Assembly (NCBI RefSeq): GCF_028737205.1
Contig: NZ_JAQZAL010000005.1
Coordinates: 124,001-188,000, forward strand
DNA length: 64,000 nt
Source of the DNA: Actinomycetospora lutea
GTDB lineage: Bacteria; Actinomycetota; Actinomycetes; Mycobacteriales; Pseudonocardiaceae
Direction: 5' to 3'
Position 1 is the stretch's first letter, and each line of letters begins with the position of its first letter. Position numbers and translations under genes: made by a program. Positions 15,037-22,849 of the stretch are shown here, in pieces. Below the pieces are notes generated by a model. The model was not told where the DNA came from. It made no database searches and saw nothing but the letters and a program-made list of their open reading frames with translations.

Positions 15037-15780
15037 ATGGGCAGGTTCGAGGACAGGGTCGCCGTCGTCACCGGCGGCAGCCGCGGCATGGGCCGGGCGA
15101 TGGTGCGCGCGTTCGCCGCCGAGGGCGCGTCGGTCGTGATCGCGAGCCGCAAGATCGACGCGTGCCGGGAGCTGGCTGCCGAGGTCGCCGAGCGGCACGG
15201 CGTCGCGACGCTGCCGGTGGCCTGCAACGTCTCGAGCTGGGACGACTGCGACGCCCTGGTCGCCGCCGTCGACGAGCGCTTCGGCCGCGTCGACGTGCTG
15301 GTCAACAACGCCGGGCTCTCGCCGCTCTACCCGGCGCTGGACGAGGTGTCCGAGGGGCTGTTCGACAAGGTGCTGGGCGTCAACCTCAAGGGCCCGTTCC
15401 GGCTCTCGGCCGCCCTGGGCACGCGGATGGTGGCGGCCGGGGGCGGGGCGATCGTCAACATCAGCTCGATCGCGGCGATCCGCCCGGGGCCCTCGGAGCT
15501 GCCCTACGCGGTGGCCAAGGCGGGGTTGAACACGCTCACCGAGGGCCTCGCGCAGGCCTTCGGCCCCACCGTGCGGGTCAACGCCGTGCAGGCGGGCCCG
15601 TTCCGCACCGACATCTCGACGGCCTGGACCCCGGACGTCGTCGGCGCGTTCGAGCGCAGCACCGCGCTGGGGCGGATCGGCGAGCCCGAGGAGGTCGTGC
15701 CCGCCGTGCTGCACCTCGCCTCGGACGAGGCGTCGTTCACCACGGGCGCGGTGCTCCGGGTGGACGGCGGGATGCCCTGA
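15037..15780 (+). CDS. Short-chain dehydrogenase/reductase
   Basis: A 247-residue classical SDR. The cofactor loop TGGSRGMG is at residues 12-19, NNAG follows, and the catalytic tetrad shows Ser in NISS and Tyr/Lys in YAVAK. The C-terminal RVDGGMP is typical. It should oxidise a secondary alcohol or reduce a ketone with NAD(P). It is divergent from the phosphotransferase gene, and the 34-base gap suggests common control. A GGGAGGGGG ribosome site precedes the ATG at 15037. Confidence 0.9.
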   Translation: MGRFEDRVAVVTGGSRGMGRAMVRAFAAEGASVVIASRKIDACRELAAEVAERHGVATLPVACNVSSWDDCDALVAAVDERFGRVDVLVNNAGLSPLYPALDEVSEGLFDKVLGVNLKGPFRLSAALGTRMVAAGGGAIVNISSIAAIRPGPSELPYAVAKAGLNTLTEGLAQAFGPTVRVNAVQAGPFRTDISTAWTPDVVGAFERSTALGRIGEPEEVVPAVLHLASDEASFTTGAVLRVDGGMP

Positions 15781-15794
15781 GCCGGTGTCGTCGC

Positions 15795-15800
15795 TAGCGT
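15795..15800 (+). promoter_or_regulatory. -10 box of a leaderless promoter (VOC gene)
   Basis: TAGCGT is followed by six bases and the GTG at 15807. No ribosome-binding site fits between them, so the mRNA is likely leaderless. Confidence 0.5.
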
Positions 15801-15806
15801 TCCTCC

Positions 15807-16172
15807 GTGCCGCCCTCCCGCGCCCGTCTGGCCGCCGTCGCGATCGACACCCGTGAGCCGGAGGCGCTGGCCTGGTTCTGGTGCGCCGCGCTGGGCTCGT
15901 CGGTGGTGCGCCGCTGGGACGACGCGCACGGGACGTCGTACGTCGAGGTCGGACTCGCCGGCGACGTCGTCCTGCTCTTCCAGCACGTGACCGACCGCAA
16001 GGCCGGCAAGAACCGGCTGCACCTCGACATCGCGGCGCCCGGCGACCAGCGTGTCGAGGTCGAGCGGCTCGTCGGCCTCGGCGCCCGCGTGCTCGACGAG
16101 GCGCCCGACCACCCGTGGATCGTGCTCGCCGACCCCGAGGACAACGAGTTCTGCGTGCTGCCCGCTCGGTGA
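15807..16172 (+). CDS. VOC-family (glyoxalase-like) protein
   Basis: A 121-residue protein with the beta-alpha-beta-beta-beta repeat layout of the vicinal oxygen chelate superfamily (glyoxalase-like domain): an N-terminal AVAIDTREPEALAWFW module and a C-terminal module ending DPEDNEFCVLPAR. Such small proteins bind a metal through His/Glu; HLDI and NEFC supply candidate ligands. Specific function is unknown. The GTG start is set by the adjacent TAGCGT box. Confidence 0.78.
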   Translation: MPPSRARLAAVAIDTREPEALAWFWCAALGSSVVRRWDDAHGTSYVEVGLAGDVVLLFQHVTDRKAGKNRLHLDIAAPGDQRVEVERLVGLGARVLDEAPDHPWIVLADPEDNEFCVLPAR

Positions 16173-16176
16173 GCCC

Positions 16177-17232
16177 TCACGCGTCGACGGCGTCGTCCGC
16201 CTTCGCCGCGCCCCGGGTGCCCATCGGCTGCGGGGCGCCGCGCGTCGTGTCCTGCTCGGTCTGGTACTCCGCCTCCGAGTTGATCTCGGCGCCGAGCAGG
16301 ACGATGTAGCTGGTCAGGTACAGCCACAGCAGGAACACGACGATGCCGGCGAGCGTGCCGTAGGTCTTGTTGTAGCTGCCGAAGTTGTCGACGTAGAAGC
16401 TGAAGGCGATGCTGCCGACGATCCAGAGCAGCGTCGCGAACAGGGAGCCCGGCGTCACCCAGCGGAAGCGGGGCGCGTCGCGGTCGGGCGCGATGCGGTA
16501 GGCGACGGCGAGGCCCACGACGACGAGCCCGACCAGCAGCACCCAGCGCACGACCTGCGCGAGGACCCGCCCGGCGGTGCCGAGGGCGTCGAGCAGCAAC
16601 GGGGCCACGGCGACGAGGGCGACCGCCACGATGACGAAGACGATCGCCCCGAGGGTGAGGGCGAGGGCCAGGGCGCGCAGCTTCACCGCACCGCGCCCCT
16701 CGGTCTCGTCGTACGCGATGTTGATCGCCGCCATGAGGTTCTGCGTCCCGCTCGACGCGCTGAACAGCGCCGCGAGCACCGAGATGACGAGGCCGGCCGT
16801 CAGGCTCCCGGTGCCCGCACCGACCACCGCCGCGATCTGGTCGGTGACCAGGCTCTGCGCGCTCGCCGGCAGCGCCTCGCTGAGACCCTCGATCGTCGCG
16901 GCCACCTGGGCGGGGTCGGCGACGAGCCCGTAGAGCGACACCAGCGCGATGAGCGCCGGGATGATCGCCAGGAAGCCGAAGAACGCCACGCCGCCGGCGA
17001 GCATGCTGACGTTGTCGGCGCTGCTCTCCCGGAACCCGCGGCGCACGATCTGCCACCAGCCCCGCGCCGGGACCTCCTGCGGCGAGCGCGCGCGGGCTCC
17101 GGGCACGGCCGGAGCGGTGCCCGCCCCCGCGGCCGTCGGCGCGGCACGGCGCCGCGGCGGGTCGTCACCGGGGCCCTGCAGCACCTGGCGGACGACGAGC
17201 ACGGCGGAGAGCAGTCGGACGACGAGACCCAC
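16177..17232 (-). CDS. YihY/BrkB family inner-membrane protein
   Basis: A 351-residue integral membrane protein of the YihY/virulence factor BrkB family. A proline/alanine-rich cytoplasmic head (about residues 15-55) precedes five to six hydrophobic segments, with the family hallmarks ARGWWQIVRRGFRES, FFGFLAIIPALIAL, SGTQNLMAAINIAYDE and KTYGTLAGIVVFLLWLYLTSYIVLLGAEIN. These proteins were once misnamed ribonuclease BN; transport or cell-envelope roles are suspected but not proven. It converges on the VOC gene (four bases apart) and diverges from the TM-helix protein gene. Confidence 0.9.
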   Translation of the reverse strand: MGLVVRLLSAVLVVRQVLQGPGDDPPRRRAAPTAAGAGTAPAVPGARARSPQEVPARGWWQIVRRGFRESSADNVSMLAGGVAFFGFLAIIPALIALVSLYGLVADPAQVAATIEGLSEALPASAQSLVTDQIAAVVGAGTGSLTAGLVISVLAALFSASSGTQNLMAAINIAYDETEGRGAVKLRALALALTLGAIVFVIVAVALVAVAPLLLDALGTAGRVLAQVVRWVLLVGLVVVGLAVAYRIAPDRDAPRFRWVTPGSLFATLLWIVGSIAFSFYVDNFGSYNKTYGTLAGIVVFLLWLYLTSYIVLLGAEINSEAEYQTEQDTTRGAPQPMGTRGAAKADDAVDA

Positions 17233-17364
17233 GGTGGCCCCCCTCGGGTCGCTCGGATCGGTGAGACGGAGCCGCTGGTACCCGATGCGTGGCCGTGCCC
17301 ATCACCGCGCCGGGTCAGACCTCCCGCACGGCCGGGCGGTAGCCGCCGACCGGGTGACCGTGTG

Positions 17365-17389
17365 GTTTCCGCGCGCATCGATCGGGCAC
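17365..17389 (+). promoter_or_regulatory. Candidate SigB/SigH-type stress promoter
   Basis: GTTT at 17365-17368 and GGGCAC at 17384-17389 are separated by 15 bases, close to the general-stress consensus GTTT-N15-GGGTAT. It lies 33 bases before the TM-helix gene. Confidence 0.35.
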
Positions 17390-17422
17390 CACGGCACTCC
17401 ACGACGGAATGAGGAGAACGGG

Positions 17423-18415
17423 ATGCCTCCTGCACCATCTGGTGGTGGATTCGACATTCTGCAGAGCCTGCAGAATGCTTTCACCACGCTGCTGAACTAC
17501 GTGCCGAACGTGATCGGCGCGCTGCTCGTCCTGCTCATCGGTTACATCATCGCCCGGCTGCTGCGCGCCGGGATCAGCCGTCTGCTGCGCAAGGTCCGCG
17601 TCGACGAGAAGCTCACCCACGGCAAGGGCGGCGAGTACGTCGCGCGCTTCTCCCCGCAGGGCAAGCCGTCGCAGCTGGTCGGCCTCGTCGTCCAGTACGT
17701 GCTGATGGTCTTCGTGATCGTCTCCGCGGTCGGGACCCTGAACATCCCCGCGGTCACCGGCTTCGTGAACCTGGTGCTGTCGTACCTGCCCAACGTGCTC
17801 GCCGCGCTGCTGATCTTCCTGATCGCCGCCGCGATCGCCGCCGCCGTCGGCGGGCTCGTGCACCGCACCATGGGCGACACCCCCACCGGCCGCGTCGCCC
17901 GCACCGCGGCGCCGACGCTGGTCATGGCGATCGCCGTGTTCATGATCCTCAACCAGCTCGGCATCGCCCAGACGATCGTCAACGCGACCTACATCGCGCT
18001 CATCGGCGCGGTCGCGCTCGGCTCGGCGCTGGCCTTCGGGCTCGGTGGCCGCGACGCGGCCGCCGACCTCATCAACTCCGGCTACCGCAAGGCCCAGCAG
18101 CAGTCCGACCAGGTCCAGCGCGACCTGCAGCAGGGCCGCGAGCGGGCGGAGGCCGAGGCCCGTGCGTACGCGCCCCGCGGTGCCGGCAACGGCCGCGGCG
18201 GGGCCCATGAGGCCGGCCCGTACGACGCCACGGTCCAGTACGCCGCGCCGCCGACCGCGGCGACGCCGCCCGAGGGCACCCCGGCCCAGCCGGGCACCGC
18301 GGGCGGGGCGACCCGCCCCGGCGACCCCTACGGCGACCCCTACGGCGACCCGCAGCCCGGCATGACCGAGCCGGTGGCGCCGTCGACGCCGCCGGGCGGG
18401 GCACCTCGCCGCTGA
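17423..18415 (+). CDS. Conserved TM-helix repeat protein (MscS-related)
   Basis: A 330-residue membrane protein with repeated 'conserved TM helix' units (Pfam PF05552): LNYVPNVIGALLVLLIGYIIARLLR (about residues 26-50) and LSYLPNVLAALLIFLIAAAIAAA (about 115-137), followed by two further hydrophobic segments and an FGLGGRDAAADLI turn as seen at the end of small-conductance mechanosensitive channel pores. The last 90 residues are a disordered proline/glycine tail with a DPYGDPYGDP repeat. A role in osmotic or stress response is inferred from family and from the stress-type promoter upstream. GAGGAG precedes the ATG at 17423. Confidence 0.85.
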   Translation: MPPAPSGGGFDILQSLQNAFTTLLNYVPNVIGALLVLLIGYIIARLLRAGISRLLRKVRVDEKLTHGKGGEYVARFSPQGKPSQLVGLVVQYVLMVFVIVSAVGTLNIPAVTGFVNLVLSYLPNVLAALLIFLIAAAIAAAVGGLVHRTMGDTPTGRVARTAAPTLVMAIAVFMILNQLGIAQTIVNATYIALIGAVALGSALAFGLGGRDAAADLINSGYRKAQQQSDQVQRDLQQGRERAEAEARAYAPRGAGNGRGGAHEAGPYDATVQYAAPPTAATPPEGTPAQPGTAGGATRPGDPYGDPYGDPQPGMTEPVAPSTPPGGAPRR

Positions 18416-18429
18416 CCTTCCGCACGCCG

Positions 18430-18470
18430 CACGACCGCCCCGCGACGCCCGCCGTCGCGGGGCGGTCGTG
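18430..18470. terminator. Strong bidirectional terminator, 17-bp perfect stem
   Basis: The 17-base arm at 18430-18446 (starting CACGACCGCCCC) pairs without mismatch with 18454-18470 around a 7-base loop. It lies 14 bases after the TM-helix gene and 88 bases after the end of the convergent hydrolase gene, so it can serve both. Confidence 0.88.
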
Positions 18471-18557
18471 TGTCAGGGGCGGGTGCGCGACCAGGCGGCC
18501 GGGCGCACGACGTGGCGGCGCCGGAACGCGCGCGCGAACGTCGTGACGTCGGCGTGC

Positions 18558-19811
18558 TCACACGGGGGGCGTGGCGAGCTCGTGCCGGTCGGCGAGCCAG
18601 GCGGTGATGCGGGCGGCGGCGAGCTCGTTGCCGGTGGGCTCGCCGGGAGCGATGGCGCCACCGAAGTGGGTGCCGCGGACCGCGACGTGGGTGCGGTCCG
18701 CGGCGCCCAGCGCGGCGACCATCGCGCGGGTGTTGGACGGGAACGCCGCCTGGTCGCCGGTGAGCTCGACGACCAGCGTCGGCACGGTGACGCCCGGCGC
18801 GCAGCGCACGAAGTCGGCGTGCGAGGAGAGCCCCGACCAGGTCGACAGCCACGCCTCGGGCGTCGTGAGACGCCCGAACCCGATCTGGCCGTAGTTGATG
18901 AGGTCGGGCCGCGCCCCGAACAGCGAGCCGTAGGGCCGCTCGCTGGGGTCGAGCGAGAGGTCGACGGTGCGCGGGTCGGCGTCGGTGCGGAACACCGTGA
19001 TGACGCGCGGCGCGAGCGCGCGGCGCCGGTCGGCGGGGTCGCCGGAGACCTGGTGCGCGGCACGGGCCGCCGCGGCGCGCGCGACGTGCTCGCGGGCGAC
19101 CGCGTCGATGCGCGCGACGCGCTCGCGCTGCGCGGCGCGGTAGCGCTCGAGGAACGCCGGCGCGTACGACGAGCTCGCCGGCGGCTCGGCGAAACCGTTC
19201 TCCGCGCGGAAGGGGTCGAGCTCGGGCACCACCGCGAGGGGGTCGGTCTCGTCGGCCACCGAGGGGTCGATGCACCCGAGCAGCAGGCGACCCTGGCCCG
19301 GGTGCGGGGCGAGGAACACGACGCCGTCGCCCACGGGCATCGCCGCGGCGGCGAGCCTCGTCGGGCGCCCGGCGGGCGTGGTCGCGAGCCGGTCGCCCGG
19401 CGCGAGCGCGGCCTGCTCGAGGTAGAAGGCGTAGAGCGTGCCGCCGCCGGAGTGCCCGAGCGGGACGATCGCCTCGAATCCCCGCTCGCGCAGGAAGACC
19501 ATGCCCGCGGCGACGTCGAGCAGCGCCTGCTCGTGCACGAGCGTGAGATCGTTGTTGACCGAGCGGGTGTGCTGGGTCCACACCGCCGCCCCGGCGCGCA
19601 GGAGGTGCGGCACGAGCGCGTGGTGGGTCACGTCCTGGCGCGGGTGCATGAGGCACACGACCGTGCGGGCGCCCGGCACGGTCGCGAGCACCCCGCGCAC
19701 CGTGGCGCCGTCGGCTGTCGTCAGCTCGTGGACGCTCGTCACGGTGGCGGCAGGACGCTCGTCGGCGGCGACGTACCGCCCCGCGCCCAGCCCGGCGGTG
19801 GGAGCGCTCAT
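18558..19811 (-). CDS. Alpha/beta hydrolase
   Basis: A 417-residue alpha/beta-hydrolase-fold protein. The nucleophile elbow GHSGGG is at about residues 125-130, VVCLMHPRQD near 55 is the oxyanion-side strand, and a long variable cap (about 170-320) separates it from LVVELTGDQAAFPSN, which carries the acid, and RGTHFGGA, which carries the catalytic His. It probably hydrolyses an ester, amide or C-C bond of a catabolic intermediate. It overlaps the 81-residue gene upstream by four bases and forms a three-gene operon with it and a VOC gene. Confidence 0.83.
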   Translation of the reverse strand: MSAPTAGLGAGRYVAADERPAATVTSVHELTTADGATVRGVLATVPGARTVVCLMHPRQDVTHHALVPHLLRAGAAVWTQHTRSVNNDLTLVHEQALLDVAAGMVFLRERGFEAIVPLGHSGGGTLYAFYLEQAALAPGDRLATTPAGRPTRLAAAAMPVGDGVVFLAPHPGQGRLLLGCIDPSVADETDPLAVVPELDPFRAENGFAEPPASSSYAPAFLERYRAAQRERVARIDAVAREHVARAAAARAAHQVSGDPADRRRALAPRVITVFRTDADPRTVDLSLDPSERPYGSLFGARPDLINYGQIGFGRLTTPEAWLSTWSGLSSHADFVRCAPGVTVPTLVVELTGDQAAFPSNTRAMVAALGAADRTHVAVRGTHFGGAIAPGEPTGNELAAARITAWLADRHELATPPV

Positions 19812-20053
19812 GCCGGGTCGACCCGCAGCGCGTCCTTGTCGTGCTGGGTGATGCGGCCGCCGCCGACGCCCGCGACGCACGAGTACCAGACCGCGTGGCG
19901 GCACCCCGTCGCGCGGCGGTCGATGACGATCGGGCCCTCCGCGGTGATCTCGAAGTACGGGCCGATCTTGTTGACGGTGACGGTCGCGTCCTCGCCGGCC
20001 ACCTTCGCCACCGACGTGTTCTCCGGGACGTCGAGCACGTAGAGGGCGGTCAT
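19808..20053 (-). CDS. Small protein of unknown function (81 residues) in VOC/hydrolase operon
   Basis: An 81-residue protein with no family I recognise. It has an N-terminal strand (TALYVLDVP), a central VNKIGPYFEITAEGPIVIDRR segment of alternating hydrophobic residues, and a C-terminal CRHAVWYSCVAGVGGG with two cysteines. It has no signal or membrane segment. It is coupled at both ends by 4-base ATGA overlaps, to the VOC gene upstream and the hydrolase downstream, which is strong evidence that it is real and works with them. Confidence 0.78.
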   Translation of the reverse strand: MTALYVLDVPENTSVAKVAGEDATVTVNKIGPYFEITAEGPIVIDRRATGCRHAVWYSCVAGVGGGRITQHDKDALRVDPA

Positions 20054-20673
20054 GACCGGGCCGGCTCCCAGTCGGCCGCGCGCTCGACGATCAGCTCCGC
20101 CTTGCGCGCGAGCAGCTTGCCGAAGCTCGGGTCGGGCTCGGCCACGACGTCGAGCAGCGCGTCGATCGTGAGGTCGGCGTCGAGGTCCTCCTGCGGCGTC
20201 ACCGGACGCATCGCGCGGGTGAACTCGACCATGTAGCCGTTGGGGTCGTGCGTGTAGATCGACTCGATCGTCTCGTGCTGGATCTGCATCTCGACGGGCC
20301 ACTCGGAGTCGTCGAGCCGGCGCCGGTACTCGAGCAGGTCGGCGTCGTCCTCGACGTGGATGGCCAGGTGGCGCGACCGCACGAAGAACTCCGGCACCTC
20401 CGGGCCGAAGCCCGCGTAGACGTCGCCGCGCGCGTGGGCGTGCTGGGGCTCGAGACCGAAGTAGTAGAAGAACGCGATCCGGTCGTCGTTGCCGATGTCG
20501 AAGAAGAAGTGGATGAAGTCCGGGTGGTCCTCCGGGCCCCACCCAGCGGCGCAGATCGAGTGCACCACCGGGAAGCCGAGGACGTCGCGGTAGAAGCGCA
20601 CCGTCCCCGCCGGGTCGAACGTCGGGAACGCCGCGTGGTCGACACCGCGGACCTTGTGCTCGAGCTCAGCCAT
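20050..20673 (-). CDS. VOC-family dioxygenase-like protein
   Basis: A 207-residue protein of the vicinal oxygen chelate fold. GVDHAAFPTFDPAGTVRFYRDVLGF begins the first module (His near residue 12), a second conserved His is in SRHLAIHVED (about 103-109), and Glu in YMVEFTRAM (about 150) completes a possible 2-His-1-Glu metal site. This fits a glyoxalase-type or extradiol-type enzyme. It heads an operon with an 81-residue unknown and a hydrolase, so ring cleavage followed by hydrolysis is a reasonable guess. AGGAGGT lies eight bases before the ATG at 20673. Confidence 0.82.
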   Translation of the reverse strand: MAELEHKVRGVDHAAFPTFDPAGTVRFYRDVLGFPVVHSICAAGWGPEDHPDFIHFFFDIGNDDRIAFFYYFGLEPQHAHARGDVYAGFGPEVPEFFVRSRHLAIHVEDDADLLEYRRRLDDSEWPVEMQIQHETIESIYTHDPNGYMVEFTRAMRPVTPQEDLDADLTIDALLDVVAEPDPSFGKLLARKAELIVERAADWEPARS

Positions 20674-20693
20674 GTCTCGTACCTCCTGGCACG

Positions 20694-20722
20694 AGGCTAC
20701 GAGTTCTCTACGCAAGCGTCAA
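20694..20722 (-). promoter_or_regulatory. Sigma-A type promoter of the VOC/hydrolase operon
   Basis: On the minus strand TTGACG (20722-20717), 17 bases, then TAGCCT (20699-20694) match the actinobacterial housekeeping consensus. The -10 box is 20 bases from the ATG, leaving room for the AGGAGGT site. Confidence 0.65.
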
Positions 20723-20784
20723 TCTTTGGACGTCTACGTCACCGCGCGATGATAGGGCCGGGCTATCACGGGCACGACCTTCCC

Positions 20785-20818
20785 GTCTTTGACCCGTGCA
20801 GCGCCCTTGCCTTGACTG
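20785..20818 (+). promoter_or_regulatory. Shared 34-bp box upstream of the crotonase gene
   Basis: GTCTTTGACC and CCTTGACTG are separated by 15 bases, 46 bases before the GTG at 20865. The same two blocks with the same spacing occur upstream of the MFS transporter gene at 24196-24229 on the other strand. The pair of TTGAC direct repeats could be a regulator site or an unusual promoter. Confidence 0.6.
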
Positions 20819-20864
20819 GAGCGGGCCCCGTCCTCGGCGGCCCGTCCCGAGGAAGGAGACCGGC

Positions 20865-21680
20865 GTGCCCGCGTTCGTCGACCGCACCACGACCGGCGGC
20901 ACCGTCCGCCTGACCCTGTGCCAGGAGGCCCGCGGGAACCCGGTGTCGGTCGACCTGCTCGAGGACCTCGACCGCCATCTGGAGGAGATCGAGGCCGATC
21001 CGTCGGTGCGCGTGGTGGTCCTCACCGGTCGGGGTCGCGCCTTCTCCGTCGGGGCCGATCTCGCAGCTCCCCCCGCGCAGCGGTGGCTGCGACGGGAGAC
21101 GGTCGCGGGCGACCTGACCCGCCTGCGGCGCGCCACGCGCATCGTCGAGCGCCTCCACCTCCTGCCGCCCGTGACCGTGGCGGCGATCAACGGCGCCGCC
21201 GCGGGGGCAGGTCTCGCGCTCGCCCTGGCGTGCGACCTGAGGGTCGCGACGGACCGGGCGGTGGTCAACACCGCCTTCCTCAGCGCCGGGCTGCCCGGCG
21301 ACTTCGGCGGGATCTGGTTCGCGACCCACATGCTCGGCGCCGCTCGCGCCCGGGAGCTCTTCCTGCTGCCGGGCAAGCTCTCGGCGGTCGCCGCCGCGGA
21401 CGCCGGGCTCGTCACGCGCGTCGTCGCCGACGAGGGGTTCGACGCGGCGGTCGACGACCTCGCCCGCCGTCTCGCGGTGAACGCCCCGGCCGCGGCGCGG
21501 GCGATGAAGCAGAACCTCCAGGCCGCCGCGACGACCACGCTCGGGGACTACCTGCGCCAGGAGAGCGAACGCATGGTCGCCGCCTTCCACGGCGAGGAAG
21601 CGCCCGAGGCGGCCCGGGCGTTCCTGGAGCGCCGGACCCCGAGCTACGCCGACGCGGTGGAGGTCACCGACGGGAGGTGA
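20865..21680 (+). CDS. Enoyl-CoA hydratase/isomerase (crotonase family)
   Basis: A 271-residue crotonase-fold protein. The oxyanion-hole segments are FSVGADL (about residues 59-65) and NGAAAGAGLALALACDL (about 107-123). The active-site loop reads GLPGDFGG with Asp rather than the Glu of true hydratases, as in PaaG-like isomerases and related enzymes. It should act on an unsaturated or cyclic acyl-CoA. It converges on the CoA-transferase gene, and their 3' ends overlap by 37 bases. AAGGAG precedes the GTG start. Confidence 0.87.
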   Translation: MPAFVDRTTTGGTVRLTLCQEARGNPVSVDLLEDLDRHLEEIEADPSVRVVVLTGRGRAFSVGADLAAPPAQRWLRRETVAGDLTRLRRATRIVERLHLLPPVTVAAINGAAAGAGLALALACDLRVATDRAVVNTAFLSAGLPGDFGGIWFATHMLGAARARELFLLPGKLSAVAAADAGLVTRVVADEGFDAAVDDLARRLAVNAPAAARAMKQNLQAAATTTLGDYLRQESERMVAAFHGEEAPEAARAFLERRTPSYADAVEVTDGR

Positions 21681-22849
21681 ACGACACCCGCGGCGGCGAG
21701 CGCGGCCACCTCGTCGGGCGTGCAACCGATCTCGGCGAGGACGTCCGCCGTGTGCTCCCCGAGCGCGGGAGCGTGCCACGTCCGCGTGGGCGGTGCCGCG
21801 TCGTCGCGCCACGGGACGCCGACGACCCGGTGGGAACCCGCCGCCGACGACACCTCGGTGAAGATCCCGCCGGCGACGACGTCGGGATTGCGCTCGACCT
21901 CGTCGTAGGAGTCGATCGACGCCGCGACGAGCCCCTGACCGACGAGCAGATCGAGAGCATCGTGGCGGGACATCGACCCGAACGCGGCGGAGAGCTCGGC
22001 GAGCAGGGCGCCCCGGTGGGTGACGCGATCCGCGTTCGTGGCGAATCGCGGGTCCTCGGCGAGGTCCGGCCGCTCCAGGAGGGCGCACAGCCGCGCGAAG
22101 TGGGCCGGGGTGTAGGCCGACACCACGATCGGCCCGTCGGCGGTGTCGACGAGGTCGGCGGCCGGCGCCACGGTCGGCTGGCCGTTGCCCTTGCGGCTCG
22201 GCGCCCGTCCGGTGGCGAAGTACTCCCCCCACACCGTGCTCTGCAGGGCGATGGCGACCTCGAGCAGTGACACCTCCACGTGGCGCCCCTCGCCGAAGCG
22301 CAGCCGGCCGATGTACGCGGCCAGCACGGCCTCCGCGAGCACGTGCCCGGCCGCGGCGTCGACGACCGGGAAGCCGACACGCTGCGGCGGACCGCCGGAC
22401 TCGCCGGTGACCCACATGATCCCGCTCTCCGCCTGGGCCGCGATGTCGAAGCCCGGACGGCGCGCGGACGGCCCGTTCCGGCCGAAGCCGGACACCGTGC
22501 CGTAGACGATGCCCGGGTGGTCCCGCCGGACCTCCGCCGGCCCGAGGCCGGCCGCGTCGAGGGCCCCGTGGCGCGCGTTCTGCAGGACGATGTCGGCCCG
22601 CCCCACGAGCCGCCGCGCGAGGGCGCGACCGTCCGCCGAGCGAAGGTCCACGGCGATCGCCCGCTTGCCGCCGTTGTAGGTCCGCACCATCGCGTCGCCG
22701 TAGATCCCGATGTGACGCGCCCCCTCTCCGGTGACCGGTTCGAGCTTGATCACGTCGGCGCCCATCTCCACGAGTGCGCGGCCGGCGGCGGGAGCGGCGA
22801 TGAACTGTCCGAGGTCGACGACCCGTACCCCGGCGAGCGGGGCGGTCAC
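21644..22849 (-). CDS. Family III CoA-transferase (CaiB/BaiF)
   Basis: A 401-residue formyl-CoA/carnitine-CoA transferase family protein that moves CoA between carboxylic acids. It starts with the typical LAGVRVVDLGQFIAAP, and RRPGFDIAAQAESG (about 147-160) carries the catalytic Asp. LVEMGADVIKLEP and the AVDLRSADGRALARRL block are diagnostic. Its GTG overlaps the stop of the MFS gene by four bases, so import and CoA activation of the same acid are likely coupled. Confidence 0.92.
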   Translation of the reverse strand: MTAPLAGVRVVDLGQFIAAPAAGRALVEMGADVIKLEPVTGEGARHIGIYGDAMVRTYNGGKRAIAVDLRSADGRALARRLVGRADIVLQNARHGALDAAGLGPAEVRRDHPGIVYGTVSGFGRNGPSARRPGFDIAAQAESGIMWVTGESGGPPQRVGFPVVDAAAGHVLAEAVLAAYIGRLRFGEGRHVEVSLLEVAIALQSTVWGEYFATGRAPSRKGNGQPTVAPAADLVDTADGPIVVSAYTPAHFARLCALLERPDLAEDPRFATNADRVTHRGALLAELSAAFGSMSRHDALDLLVGQGLVAASIDSYDEVERNPDVVAGGIFTEVSSAAGSHRVVGVPWRDDAAPPTRTWHAPALGEHTADVLAEIGCTPDEVAALAAAGVVHLPSVTSTASA

